Shown piece after piece: positions 22,288-33,793 of a stretch of 64,000 nt of DNA. This DNA comes from Sceloporus undulatus (lineage: Eukaryota > Chordata > Lepidosauria > Squamata > Phrynosomatidae). The translations under genes were made by a program, and so were the position numbers. Within the stretch, counting starts at the first letter, position 1, and each line of letters begins with the position of its first letter. The stretch covers positions 237,557,056 to 237,621,055 of the forward strand of contig NC_056522.1 of NCBI RefSeq assembly GCF_019175285.1. The letters run 5' to 3'. Below the pieces are notes generated by a model. It worked only from the letters and a program-made list of their open reading frames with translations. It made no database searches and had not been told where the DNA came from.

Positions 22288-22464
22288 TGCATCTACACTG
22301 TAGAAACTGCCATGGCTCCATTCTACAGAATCCTGGATTTGTAGTTTTGTGAGGCACTAGCATTCTTTGGTAGAGAAGGCTAAAGACCTTGTAAAGCTAC
22401 AAATCCCAGGATCCCACAGTATGGAGCTGTATCAACCTGTATTATTTCTGCAGTGTAGATGCAC
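22288..22464. mobile_element. CTGCAGT fold-back DNA element
   Basis: Ends TGCATCTACACTGTAGAA and CTGCAGTGTAGATGCA are inverted; the halves GGATTTGTAGTTTTGTGAGG and CTACAAATCCCAGGATCC pair inside. Same family as 32446-32648 and 59184-59394. Confidence 0.8.
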
Positions 22465-22896
22465 CCCAAGTCAAATGCAAATGATGCTGCATGTAAAGCC
22501 AACAACTACTGGGTGAGGATGGCACTCATGTGGATCGTGTGATTCTGTGTGTGGTGTAAAGAAAGAAGGTAAATTCTGTCTATTCCCAGGTGAGAGCTTT
22601 CAGAAGCATATGGTTTGGATAAAGATAATATGGTACATTTGAATCCAAAGAATCCATGCTTCCAGTTTTAGCTCTGTTAGCATTGTGTGAAACTAAACCA
22701 AGTCTGCTTGTTTTCTGATCAAGAATTAGGAGCCCTCAGATAACATCTCAAATAGGAACACTGTAGTCAGGCTATTGATAATTGGTGAGAGCAGTTACCA
22801 TCTAATCACATTCTACTATTTGCAGGGAAAGATTCTAGTCAAGTTGTGCTTTTTTCCAACAAAATTCTGACACTCCCAATGTTCTTTTTGTAATAG

Positions 22897-23031
22897 CTGG
22901 AGGTCTGTGTAAACACAAAGATCCGGAATGTGACAAAGAAACTTCTGTTTGTGTGGATTTGGATGGCATTGCTGCTTGCCGGTGCAGGCCTGGGTACTTC
23001 AAATACAACAAACTGGATCATTCATGCCGAG
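22897..23031 (+). CDS. HEG1: HEG1 EGF-like domain 3 exon
   Basis: Acceptor TTTTTGTAATAG, donor TGCCGAG|GTATTG; 135 bases, phase 1-1, 45 codons. Six cysteines: GGLCKHKDPECDKETSVC, then DLDGIAACRC and DHSCR. The stretch PECDK, CxDLDG and GYFxxNKxDHSCR is strongly conserved in human HEG1. This domain follows the SEA-like module, so the order EGF-EGF-SEA-EGF is preserved. Confidence 0.95.
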
Positions 23032-23159
23032 GTATTGTATCTTACACAGCTGGATTGCTGGGATTAGTCTTTAATCTTTGGTTCCAGTTCATAAAATTTT
23101 CAAGAGATCAATGTGATTCTTTTTATTTCTGTGCATGCCAAAGAACTCAGCATTCTAAG

Positions 23160-23300
23160 TACTAAGAGCTTATTAGGTTTTCTCATCACAGTGCTCATTT
23201 TTCTACAGTAGAAATTGGGAGTATTGTCTCTTGCTTACTCCCTGTGCAGAAATAATATTATCTTTTTACACAGCATGCTGTGTAAGCCAGAAAGATCCAG
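23160..23300 (+). repeat. Local direct duplicate, copy 1 of 2
   Basis: Shares with 24318-24468 the blocks AGCTTATTAGGTTT, TTTTTCTACAGTA, TTTACTCCCTGTGCA (TTACTCCCTGTGCA here) and ACACAGCATGCTGTGTAAGC. About 140 bases, tens of percent diverged at other sites. Confidence 0.75.
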
Positions 23301-23758
23301 TGATAAAAAGGGGGGCTGGACAGGGAGGGGTCTGATATGCCTGTGATAACATTTCAGTTTTTAGAGATGACATAGTGTAGTTATTTCTGTCTCCGTTTTA
23401 TTTGATCTCCAAGGGAAGTAAAACAAGCATTGCTTTTTATTCACAGTCTTTTTGGGTGAATCCTTCACATTGTTCCAAATGAACTGACACAAAAGTGTGA
23501 ATTGTTTTGAGTCTCCCAAAGGGGACAGCATATTGAGACACATGAGCCCGTGCCACTTTATTAATTATATTGAAAGGCTTTTAGATTAATTGCAGTTCAG
23601 TTCAAAACAGAATATTGTCTTTGATGTACATTCAGAGATGCCCTGTTGACTAAACCATATGGATTTGTCCTAGATCCTCTCTAGAGTTCAGCAGTATTTC
23701 ACCTCTCCCTTTTCTCCCTTTAATGGAAATAGCCAGTGCAATCTTCTACTAATATGTA

Positions 23759-24012
23759 CAGTGGTACCTCGGGATACGAAATACCCAGGTTACGAAATTT
23801 TCGGGATACGAAAAAATCCCATAGGAAATCATTGTTCCGGGTTACGAATGTTTTTTCGGGATACGAAGAAAATTTTTGGTGCTTTTTTCGGCTTTTTCGC
23901 ACGAAACGCGGCTTTTCCTCATTAGCGCCTATGGCAATTCGGCTTACGAAGGCTTTTCGGGTTACGAAAGCGGCTGCGTTACGAATTAATTTCGTAACCC
24001 GAGGCACCACTG
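23759..24012. mobile_element. TA-flanked mariner-like MITE (CAGTGGTACCTCGG)
   Basis: Ends CAGTGGTACCTCGGGATACG and the complement of CCCGAGGCACCACTG lie inside TA target sites (23757-23758, 24013-24014). The body is built of repeated GGGATACGAA/GGTTACGAA units and is CpG-rich. 254 bases, no coding capacity. Confidence 0.85.
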
Positions 24013-24317
24013 TACTTCAAGAGTGAAAAACCAAACCAAACCAGAAATATTTCAGAATTATTAAAAGTGTGAATAAGCTTTTTTAAAAAAAACCCTTTAT
24101 GGCCAGAGTACATGAAGCTTATTTGTGATGACATAAAGTTAAAACTTTCCTTCTTCTTTCCCTCCCTGGCATACTCTTTGCCTCAAGTCTTCCTCAGATA
24201 ATGATACTCTCAGACTCTAATCAATTGATGTTCTATTAAGTAAGAAAGGATATTTCATCAGTATCTCTAAGATACTGTCCTGGCACAGATATATCTGTTA
24301 ACTGTGCATGTAGTCTG

Positions 24318-24468
24318 AGGCACTAAAAGCTTATTAGGTTTCCTCCTCTTAGTGCTGATTTTTCTACAGTACAAATAAGGGGTATTGTCTCCTGTTTACT
24401 CCCTGTGCATAAATACCATTATCTTTTTACACAGCATGCTGTGTAAGCCAGAAAGAACCAATATACAG
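24318..24468 (+). repeat. Local direct duplicate, copy 2 of 2
   Basis: Partner of 23160-23300, 1.16 kb downstream in the same orientation; the mariner-like MITE lies between them. Confidence 0.75.
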
Positions 24469-25116
24469 TACCATAATAAATTCTGTGCCCATAGCATGGT
24501 TCTGAGCTGAGGCACTTTGGTCTGCCTTAGACACTATTGAGTTCTTCCAGCCCTGACTTGTGCTGGAGTGGGTTGTAAGCCTCTTCCCCACTGTTGGTAC
24601 TTCCTCCAGGCAATATGTCTGTGGAGTATGGAGAATCTGGGATGAGGACTACTTAACACTTCACTTTCCAACTTTTGAGTCAAAATCAGCCTAGGCTACT
24701 TTTTTGCCCTAGTACAGAGGAAAATGTAAGAGTATCTTATCTTACTCTGCAAACAAAAACAGTGGTTAGTTAGAGGATGGTATTGAAGAGAAAAGTAGTT
24801 GGAGGTAGAGGGAAGAGTTAAGAAGTCAACCCTTCCACTCATCTCAGCAGCCTCCATTGTCTTACAGATAGCAAACCGTTCAGATAGTGCTGAGTTCACA
24901 GATAAGCAGTATACAAATGTAAATGCTATTGCTAATGCTATAGCTCCAGAGGAGATGCCTAATGAAATTATTATTTGAAGAAACAAACAGGCACTACTGG
25001 GGCCTAATGTCTGGGATTGGTGTGGATTAACAGTGACGCCCAGTGGATAATAGGTTGAAATGCAGTTAGTTATTTGTCTAGGCATTTAATTTTATTTTAT
25101 TGTGTACAGTCTCTCA

Positions 25117-25565
25117 TGTAGACTTCCCATAACTCTTTTTACATTTGCATTTGTTTGTTTGTTTATAGTTTACAATGATACATCCAAATTGGATTAGTGT
25201 AATGCATTCTGTGTGGGGCTGACTTTGGAGAGTGTTCAGAAACTTCAATTGACCCACTGTCCAGCTCTCGCATCCATGCATGGTAATGAGGAATACAATG
25301 GCTTCAGTATTCAGAGTTACAGTATATCTTTCACATTTTAGGATCTTGTCCAATTCTTTCAGTAGCTGCCCTTCCCAATCCTAGCCTTCTTCTAATTTCT
25401 TCACTGCAATCTCCATTCTGCCAGTGTTTGTTCCAAGGCATGGAAAATCCTTGCCTATTTCATTTTTCTCTTTACAGGATGAATTCTTAATTTTCTTCCA
25501 TGGTCTTCTTTTCTTAATGTTCAACATCAAGTCTACCTTGGCACTTTCCCCCTTGAACGCTATAT
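25117..25565 (-). mobile_element. BovB/RTE LINE fragment
   Basis: The minus-strand frame reads DKILKCERYTVTLNTEAIVF then MHGCESWTVG, matching the conserved YGCESWTV region of BovB/RTE proteins. It comes from a more internal part of the frame than the fragment at 13540-14075, so the two are not halves of one copy by necessity. Confidence 0.8.
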
Positions 25566-25964
25566 ATCCAACACTAAATCAGAGGATCTCAAATGTTATG
25601 CCATAACTTCAGATTAACCAATTTAACCAATATAGAACAGTTTCAAAACTATTACTTGAAAAACAAGAAATGTCATCTTGATATTCCTCATGCCATGTGT
25701 AATATTTGATCATGATTAGCATAAGATGTTGTTGCTCTAGGATCAGATCAGTGCAAGCGCAATAAGCCATTTATTTGTTTATTGCATGCACACTCAATAT
25801 GTGACATGACTCCCAAAATATTGGTGGATAGGTCATCAAGTTGCTTTGAATTTGTAAAGAAATTCACCAGTTCATTGTCTGCAGAATTTAAACAACACCA
25901 GACTGAGGATGGGCCCTATTCTTCTAAACAATGATGGTAAACATTTGGAGTGTCACTGGTGTTA

Positions 25965-28900
25965 TAATAATAAATAATAATAAAATTTTTATTTATATGC
26001 CGCCCTTCCTCCGATCAGGGCGGCTCACAACATAATTAAAATACAAACAATTCCAATAAAAAACATATTTAAAACAACCCAACAGTAAAGCCCCAAAGCC
26101 CAACCTCTTGGCCACGAAAGAGAGGAGGGAGGCCCACAGGATATTTACTCGGGGAATGCCTGTTGGAATAGGAAGGTTTTGAGGTCCTTCCTAAATTGGG
26201 CCAGGGTGGTGGACGAGCGGAGCTCTGTGGGCAGCGCATTCCAAAGGGCTGGGGCAGCTATGGAGAACGACCTCCGAGTGGTAGAGGCCAACCTAGCCCC
26301 AGGCACCTTCAGTAGCTGCTGCCCAGACGTTCTGAGAGTGCGAGGCGGAATGTACGGGGAGAGGAGGTCCTTCAGGTATCCTGGGCCCAAGCCATTTAGG
26401 GCTTTATAGGTAATTACCAACACCTTATATTGAGCTCGGAAGCGAATGGGCAGCCAATGAAGATCTTTTAAAACTGGTGTTATATGGCTGGTCCTGGACG
26501 CACCAGTGACCAGCCGGGCTGCCATGTTTTGCACCATTTGCAGCTTCCGAGTTTGGTATAAGGGTTGCCCCATGTAGAGTACGTTGCAGAAATCCAGTCT
26601 CGAAGTTACCAGAGCATGTACAACAGTTTCTAGGTCCCTCTGGGCCAGGTATGGGCGCAGCTGGCGAATCAGCCGAAGCTGATAACAAGTGCTCTTGACC
26701 GTCGCATTCACCTGAGCAGTCAGGTGAAGCGACGAATCAAGAAGCACCCCCAGACTGCGCACGGAGTCCTTCACAGGGAGCGTGACCCCGTTCAGGACAG
26801 GTGGAACCACCGCCATTCCTGGACCAGGGGAACCTATCACTAGTACCTCCGTTTTCTCTGGATTCAATTTGAGTCGGTTTTCCCTCATCCAGCCCATTAC
26901 TGACTCCAGACAGGCCACGAGAGGAGAGACGCCATCCCCAGTCACTGCATCAGTCGGAGACATAGAGAAAATAATTTGGGTGTCATCAGCGTACTGATAA
27001 CCCCGCGCCCCATGTCTCCGGATGATCTCTCCCAGCGGTTTCATGTAAATGTTAAATAGCATGGGAGACAGAATGGCCCCTTGAGGGACCCCAGTTTTAA
27101 GGGGCCTCTCATCGGAGCACACGTCTCCCAGCTGCACCATCTGGGACCTCCCCGAGAGGTAGGAACGGAACCACTGGAGCGCAGTGCCCCCGATTCCCAC
27201 CTCTGCGAGGCGCCCCAGAAGGATACCATGGTCTATGGTATCGAAAGCCACTGAGATGTCCAAGAGCACCAACAGGGACACGCTTCCCCTGTCGATGCTC
27301 AGACGGAGATCATCGACCAAGGCGACCATGGCCGTCTCAACCCCGTAACCCGCCCGGAAGCCAGTTTGAAATGGGTCCAGATAATCCATTTCATCCAAGA
27401 CCGCCTGAAGCTGGATCGCAACCGCCCTCTCGATCACCTTTCCCAAAAATGGTAGCAGCGAAACAGGCCGATAATTATTATGTACCAGGGGGTCAAGGGA
27501 GGGCTTTTTTAGGATCGGTCTTACTATGGCCAATTTAAGATCCGATGGAAATAGCCCATCCCTTAAAGATGTATTGATTATCCGGCGTAACAAAGATGTT
27601 ACCGCCGGCCCCCCCCTGGGCCGCTAACCACGAGGGACAGGGATCAAGAGAGCAGGTCGTTTTCCGAACACTTCCGAGGATCTTGTCCACATCCTCGGTA
27701 CTCACCAACTCAAACTGATCCAGTTTAACATAGTCCACGGAGGCTCTGGACACTTCTACCCTAGGTTCTGCTAAAGTGTCGGCGTTCAGACCTTCGCTTA
27801 TACGAGAGGTTTTATCCGCAAAAAAGTCGTTAAACAAGTCACAGCAGGCCTTAGAAGGTTCAAGGATCTGGTTCAAGGCGGGAGGGAGCTGAGTTAGCTC
27901 CCTGACCACCCTGAACAACTCTGCCGGACGCGACTCAGAGGACGCAATACGAGCACCATAGAACGAATTCTTTGTTGCTCGTATTGCCTCTCCGTAGTCC
28001 TCTAACAGTTGGTCTAGGAGAGCCTTGTCGTCTAAGCAAAGGTGTTTCCGCCAACGGTACTCTAGCTGTCGCAGAACCCGCTTCCTCGCCCGGAGATCTT
28101 CCGTATACCAGGGCTTACGTTTGGAAGCAGGCCTGAGAGGGCGCTTGGGAGCGATCCTGTGTATAGCCCTGGAAAGGCCGGTATTCCAGATACCGGTGAG
28201 GGCATCAACAGAGTCGCCGTCATTTCCAACCATGAGCCCCTCTAAGGCTTCTCGGAACCTCTCAGGTTCCATCAGCCTTCGAGGGTGGACCATCCTAACT
28301 GGTCCACCACCCCCGGGGGGGATCTGGGTCGAGGCCTTGATTTTCACCTCTACCAGGAAATGATCCGTCCATGACAGGGGGGAAACATTAACTATTTCCA
28401 CCCACGGATTCTCCACATCCGAACAGAAGACCAAATCGAGAGTATTACCCGCACAATGCGTGGGACCCTGTATCAGCTGGGACAGGCCCATGGCCGCCAT
28501 GGTCTCCATGAATTCCCGAGCCGCACCGGATGGAACATGGCTGGCCGTGAGGGAGATGTTGAAGTCACCCAGGACAAGAAGCCTGGGCGTCTCCAACATC
28601 AGCTCAGCGACCAGCTGTGTCAGCTCGTTAAGGGAGTCCGCTAATGCACGGGGTGGCCGATACACTAACAGAATCCCTAGACTGTCCCTAGCCTTTAGGG
28701 TCAGGTAAATACACTCGATATAGGAGGTCTGTCGAATGTGGTTCCTGGTGAGGGACACAGTGTTCCTATGTACCAAGGCCACACACCCCCCGCCCACCTA
28801 ACCTGCGCTGGTCCTTCACCGAGAACCCAGCAGGCAGGGCCTGAGCCCACACAGCATCCCCTTCAGGCCCCAGCCAGGTCTCGGTAATGCAAGCCAGGTC

Positions 28901-29828
28901 GCACTTCGAGTCCTCCAGTAGATCCTGGAGGATGTGGGTCTTATTGTTAACCGACCTGGCATTGCACAGGAGCAGCGACAGGGTTTGTGGCACGGTTGGA
29001 GTGACCCTCAGGTCCTTCAGGCTGGGAGGGGGACAGGAAGGCGAGATAGATATGATGCATCGATCACGCCTTCCCCTGGAACGCAAGTCCCTTCTCCCAC
29101 CGCCATACCTCCCCCTGCCCCACACAACCTCGATCGGGGCTCCGCCCGCCGAGGTGTTATCCCCGGCCCAGGCATCCCCCGCATCCCTATCCTCCCCCCA
29201 CCCCTCTATGGCCACTGAAGGAGCAGAGGTTAGCCACTACAGGCATCCTCTGCTCCCAGGGCCAACCCAAGCCTCCCACACCACAAACGCTGCGCAACTG
29301 CGCAGGTACGCAGCCGCGGGGGGTGCTCCTAGTCCGTGGGCGGCACTCCCGGGGCGGTGCGCAGATGCGCACCTCCGATACCACCGGGAGGAGGCCGCCC
29401 GGCAAGAAGCAGTCCCTGGCAGCGGCGGCGACGGCGGTGGTCTGGCGTGGAGGGCGGAAGGGGGCGTGTCGGGAGGGTCCGGTTCCCCGGCTTTTTCCCC
29501 CGCCGCTCTCACCTGGCGGGGCTCCTCCCAAACTTCCCCCCAGATGGTCCTTAAAGTGCTCCGCACGCCCAAACTGGCCGCCAAACGCCAAGGCCAGTGG
29601 GCCGCAAGGTCCCAGAGGAGTCCCGCGGGGGTGTTTGTTCCCAAAGCCACACCCCCTTTCCTCAGCTGCTGCTGCTGCCTCTGCCTCGAGTCCCAATGGT
29701 GAGGGGAAGCTAGCTGCTGGCTCTGGCTTCTGGCTTCAGGGCTGGAGTGGTCTTCCTGGAGGGAGTGTTTGGGGAGGGTATAAGTGTCTCACCCAAAGCC
29801 ACACCCCCTTTCCTCAGCTGCTGCTGCT
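25965..29828 (-). mobile_element. L2 LINE, nearly full length, copy 1
   Basis: About 3.9 kb in the large intron before the stalk exons. On the minus strand it carries an endonuclease (NARSVNNK, TETWLGPE, LLVYRPPR, GDFNISL, SWTDHFLVE) and a reverse transcriptase (NNYRPVSLLPFLGKVIER, DISVAFDTIDH, GVPQGAILSPMLFNIYMKPL, YQYADDTQI), then the C-terminal LHWLPIRFRAQYKVL block. The coding part is split over three frames (29215-28766, 28797-27535, 27593-26145), so at least two frameshifts make it inactive. The 3' end is TTTATATGCCGCCCTTCC plus an ATTATT tail, the 5' end a CpG-rich leader. High frame integrity suggests a young copy. Confidence 0.93.
29640..29828. repeat. Duplicated block in the L2 5' leader
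   Basis: CCCAAAGCCACACCCCCTTT followed by CCTCAGCTGCTGCTGCT occurs at about 29640-29677 and again at about 29791-29827, roughly 151 bases apart in the same orientation. Confidence 0.85.
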
Positions 29829-30036
29829 ATGTTTTGTGAGGATCATGATTGAACATGTTGGCTGAGTGCTTTTTAAAAAGTGCAACTTCTTCTCCTCTAT
29901 AACAAATCAATTTTGAAACTGAAAGGACTTTCAGAAGCAAGTTTCCACTCAGATTTGCTTTATAAAGGAGGGAAAGAAGACAGTTGGGTATGCACATGGG
30001 TTTGTCTCATGGATGTTCTTTTTTCTGTCTCAATAG

Positions 30037-30079
30037 CTTGTGAAGATGGGTATAAACGTGAAAACAACACCTGTGTGAG
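30037..30079 (+). CDS. HEG1: HEG1 Cys-rich stalk exon 1
   Basis: A 43-base exon, acceptor CTCAATAG, donor TGTGAG|GTACAG, phase 1 in and phase 2 out. It reads ACEDGYKRENNTCV, close to human ACEDGYRLENETC. Called from splice sites, phase fit and family match; it is separated from the previous exon by a 7-kb intron enlarged by the L2 insertion. Confidence 0.93.
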
Positions 30080-30450
30080 GTACAGTAGACTATAGGACTA
30101 TTTCCCCCCTCTTTCCTACATGCCCCCGCCTCTGGTAGATGCATGTTGATCCTTTGTTATTGGTATAAATTCTGGGTACCAGCTCAGTCAGTCAGTCTTC
30201 ATGCATCATCACATGAAGGGACAGAGCAAAGTGTTATTCCTTTTTATCCTAGCAGTGTGCTAAGCTGGGGGATGTCCAGTGATGCAATGCCCCAGAGCTC
30301 TCCCTAGGGGTCAAGTGGCCATAGTAGTTGGTTTTGGATGATGGGATCTCACAGCAGACCTGATTGGGAATCATTTTCCTCTGATCTTCTCCTTTTGATC
30401 TAAGTAATGCTTAGAGGTGTAAAACATGTAACAACTCTCTTCTGTTACAG

Positions 30451-30488
30451 TTGTCCCTTTGGATTAGGAGGATTCAACTGTGGGAATC
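30451..30488 (+). CDS. HEG1: HEG1 Cys-rich stalk exon 2 (38 bases)
   Basis: Acceptor CTGTTACAG, donor GGGAATC|GTAAGT; phase 2 in, phase 1 out. Reads SCPFGLGGFNCGN with the split first codon. Human HEG1 has SCPFGLGGLNCGN. With the previous exon it forms a half EGF unit just outside the membrane. Confidence 0.94.
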
Positions 30489-32445
30489 GTAAGTATCCTG
30501 TCCAGTATCCCAACCCTGCTTTTTTGAATTTATTAATGGCTGAGATCCTGCATTAGAAGACTTAGCAGCAGAAAGTTCCACCATGGTAGAATTACAAATA
30601 TCTCTCCTCACTCTTCTTGCAGGAGTCACTTTTCTTCACAATCTCCACTCTCCACAGCTCTATAGTGGAGAATGGGAGATGGCTAAGAAGCACCTAGCTA
30701 TGTGTCTATAGACAGATGCATAATGACCATCTTCCAGAACCTCTAGATGATCCCAGAAAATGCCTTCATCATTGTGCATCTGAACATAGTTGCATAGCCA
30801 GCTGCTTCTCAGTTCTCCCCAGTTGTCCCCCGCCCATTACATGGCTATGGAGGGAGAGTTCCATCAAAGGAGGTGTGTTGTCAAGTGGGTTTGGTTGTTG
30901 CGAGAGGAAGGAAGACAATTCTGACTTCCACAGTAGCCATATTGTTAACAGCATTCACAGGTATAAGTCCACCTTGCCCATGCATAGATCTTTTTGGGTT
31001 GTTGAAGAAGTCAGAATTCTCTTCTTCCTTCGTGCAACAACAACAAAAGATAGACACATGGATAACTTTCACCTGTGAAACAGGATGCTGGTCTTTATTT
31101 AAATGTTTCTAATACTGGTATGACTAGAAAGGTAAAACAATTAATGATAACACACTGAAAATCATAACAATCTTTAAAAAGAGTGAGTTTAAAAACTAAC
31201 AGTATAACAAACAGAGGCAACAGAACAGTTTTTAAAAAAAGAAATTTATTTTCTGTAAGGACAAAAAGAAATGTCTCTGCTTGACTCTGTAATGGTAAGG
31301 GTATAATAATATTTATTTATTTATTTATTCATACATACATACATACATACCCCACTCTTCAGCCAAGGCTATCAGAGCAGCTTACAGTTTGATAATTAGA
31401 CATTTCCCTGCCTTCAGGCTTACAATCTAAAAAAGACAAAACACAAAAGGAGAAGGGAATGACAGTAGGGAAGGAGACAAGTCCAGCAGAAGAAGGAAGC
31501 CACACAGGATTTCTGTCAGACAGTATTCAAAAGCATTGGGGTTGCAGTTGAAAAGACCCTGCATCTAATAGAAACTAACCAGGTGTCAAAATAAAGTATT
31601 GTAGTACTCTTAGCTGGCTTTTATTTATCTGTTTTAAATGCCATGGTGAGAGGATTCATACAGAAAGAGATTATGTGAGAGCAAATCAGATGTAAAGAAA
31701 CCAAAGGCTGGAAAATAGCCATTAAAAAAGGGAAGGGGGCATTTACCCCAATTTCTGAAGGCCTTTTTTTCTTTCATTTTTTCTGGAAAATGGGAAAATA
31801 TTCCATGGTTTTCAAATTTATGTAAATATGGGTGGCATCCTGTTGGTCAGTTAGACTTATGACATCATAACTGCTTTGCATTCTCATTTGCAATTGTGGC
31901 ACTATTGCTGTGGCTCCAAGTGATCCCGAAAACCATCTTGAAAACCAGTTACTCATCCCAAGCAACAGAGGTGTGTGCTGATCATGAGCAGAGCACTGCA
32001 GGATGACATGATCAGCCCCCTCCAGTCTGTGAATGATGCAGTGAGAAGCAGAAGCAGGGAACCTTGTTTTATTCCAGTGTCAATCACTTGCAGGAGGGGA
32101 CTGTTCATGTCATCCTGCTGCACCCTGCCTCCATCACTGGAAGCAGACTGACTTTTAAGGTGGGTTTCAGGGGTCAGATGAAAAGTTAAAGCATAGCTAG
32201 GACATTGTGGCTATGCATCTGATGCAGAATTCTGGCCTATAGCTCTAATGCGACCCCAAGCCTCTTATGTGTCTAAACAAAAATTGCATTAAGCCTGGAA
32301 ACAGATAGGCAGTCAGCACAGAGGTCTCAACATTTCACAAGTTTGTATTCGTTAATGGTTAAGTATTAGCATTTTGAATGATTTGAATCTTTTGGATTAT
32401 CTTCATGGGCTTCCTTTATGCAATAATATAATCTAGATTAAGATT
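30489..32445 (+). other. HEG1: HEG1 intron, mostly unrecognised
   Basis: Only the simple-repeat and LINE-tail block at 31305-31500 is recognised. The remaining open frames are short and on both strands. Confidence 0.5.
31305..31500. repeat. (ATTT)n and (CATA)n tracts with a repeat of the 4255-4470 family
   Basis: ATTTATTTATTTATTTATTC and CATACATACATACATAC precede CCCCACTCTTCAGCCAAGGC and CTTCAGGCTTACAATCTAAA, GGAGAAGGGAATGACAG. The order matches the block at 4255-4470. Confidence 0.55.
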
Positions 32446-32648
32446 GGCTGAATCTGCACTGCAGAAATAATCCAGTTTGACGCTACTTTAATTGCCATGG
32501 CTCAATACTGTGGAATTCTGGGAATTGTAGTTTTATGAGACATTTTGCTTTTTCAGCCAGAGAGCTCTGGTGCCAGAATTCCATAGCACTGAGCCATGGC
32601 AATTAAAGTGATGTCAAACTGGATTATTTCTGCAGTGCAAATGCAGCC
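32446..32648. mobile_element. CTGCAGT fold-back DNA element
   Basis: Inverted ends GGCTGAATCTGCACTGCAG and CTGCAGTGCAAATGCAGCC. The halves TGGAATTCTGGGAATTGTAG and TGCCAGAATTCCATAGC pair, so the whole element can fold into one hairpin. Confidence 0.85.
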
Positions 32649-32922
32649 ATTATTTTCAAACTGGTTTTTCAGTTTTCTCAGAGAAATTGACTTCATCAGC
32701 ATTTCTTTGTCAAGCCTTTCTTTCCTACTCTTAAGCATGCCATGACATCATAGCATCATGAATGTTCATGACTTCACAGCTGTTTTAGAGGCTACTGTAA
32801 AAAAAATTAAGGGACTTTTGATAGGCAACAGGAAGCTGACGGATAGTATTTGCCTTCTTTGTTACACCTACAAGATAAACGATCTGCAACTGATACACTC
32901 CTGTTTTTGTTGTTTATTTTAG

Positions 32923-33010
32923 CATACCAGTTAATCACCATTGTGATTGCAGCTGCAGGAGGGGGACTTTTGCTCGTGATGGGGATAGCACTCATAGTCA
33001 CATGCTGCCA
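32923..33010 (+). CDS. HEG1: HEG1 transmembrane exon
   Basis: Acceptor TTTATTTTAG, donor TGCTGCCA|GTATGT; 88 bases, phase 1 in and phase 2 out. It reads PYQLITIVIAAAGGG then LLLVMGIALIVTCC, a 23-26-residue hydrophobic helix ended by two cysteines that may be palmitoylated (inference). The sequence is almost the same as human HEG1. The small-residue AAAGGG patch is typical for packing of helices. Confidence 0.97.
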
Positions 33011-33454
33011 GTATGTATTATATTAATGTTTTCATTTAGTTTAAATAGAAATAATGGGAAATACAATAGGTTGCAAGTTTGGGGTGGGGAAATTGTCTAT
33101 ATTTTTGTTGAATAATTTGCATTGGCCTGAGCATTTAAGGTAAGTTAAGAGACACTTATATGGACCTTTCTCTCTCCTTTTTTGATATATTGTTGTTTCT
33201 GCAAAGATAAGGAATAACCAAAACTCATCAGCACCTCAGGAGGAATGTGTGCAATAACAGATAGCTTTTACAAATGCTGGGGGGGGGGGGTCTGGAGATA
33301 CTATATTTTGTTTTTTAGAAGAAAGGGTTATTCTTACAGCTGTTGTCCTGCCATTCCTCTAAGGAACATAGGACTCTCCCTAGCACTGAATCCTGAAAAT
33401 ATCCCTAAGAAATGGTTTTGGCTTGGAAAGAATGACTAGCTCATGCACCATGAG

Positions 33455-33530
33455 TGTCTAGGGATTTGAACTCAGATCTCCCTGGTCTTAGTTCAGCACT
33501 CTAACTGTTAAACCATAGGAACTCTATGGT
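33455..33530 (+). mobile_element. MIR-like SINE remnant (head only)
   Basis: GGGATTTGAACTCAGATCTC, GGTCTTAGTTCAGCACTCTA and AACTGTTAAACCATAG resemble the tRNA-like head in reverse orientation. Confidence 0.4.
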
Positions 33531-33618
33531 TATGAAAACAATGCATGGTTGCTGTTTTTTTAATGGCTGCCCCAAGCCCTTGTGATATGGTCTGCCTATA
33601 AATGTCTTCTTGTTTCAG

Positions 33619-33793
33619 GAAGAATAAAAACGACATAAGTAAACTCATCTTCAAAAGTGGAGACTTTCAGATGTCACCTTATGCTGAATATCCGAAAAAC
33701 CCTCGAGTTCAGGAATGGGGCAGAGAAACCATTGAAATGCAGGAGAATGGGAGCACTAAAAACCTACTGCAAATGACAGATGTTTATTATATG
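33619..33793 (+). CDS. HEG1: HEG1 cytoplasmic tail, part 1
   Basis: Acceptor CTTGTTTCAG, donor TATATG|GTAACT; 175 bases, phase 2 in and phase 0 out. Reads QKNKNDISKLIFKSGDFQMS, then PYAEYPKNPRVQEWGRETIE and NGSTKNLLQMTDVYYM. This juxtamembrane tail is nearly invariant in vertebrate HEG1; several tyrosines (PYAEYP, DVYY) are possible phosphosites (inference). Confidence 0.97.

Noticed and set aside
23736-24026. 96-codon frames on both strands at the same place
   Set aside because: They cover a palindromic MITE made of GGGATACGAA-type units; the symmetry creates frames on both strands.
29187-29696. Minus-strand 169-codon frame as an L2 ORF1
   Set aside because: Composition is Ala/Gly/Pro-rich with no zinc-finger, coiled-coil or esterase pattern; more likely the GC-rich leader.
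28887-29865. Open frames of 180 and 271 codons on the + strand in a CpG-rich stretch, a possible gene with CpG island
   Set aside because: They lie antisense to the 5' part and leader of the L2 element; the high GC content removes stops by chance.
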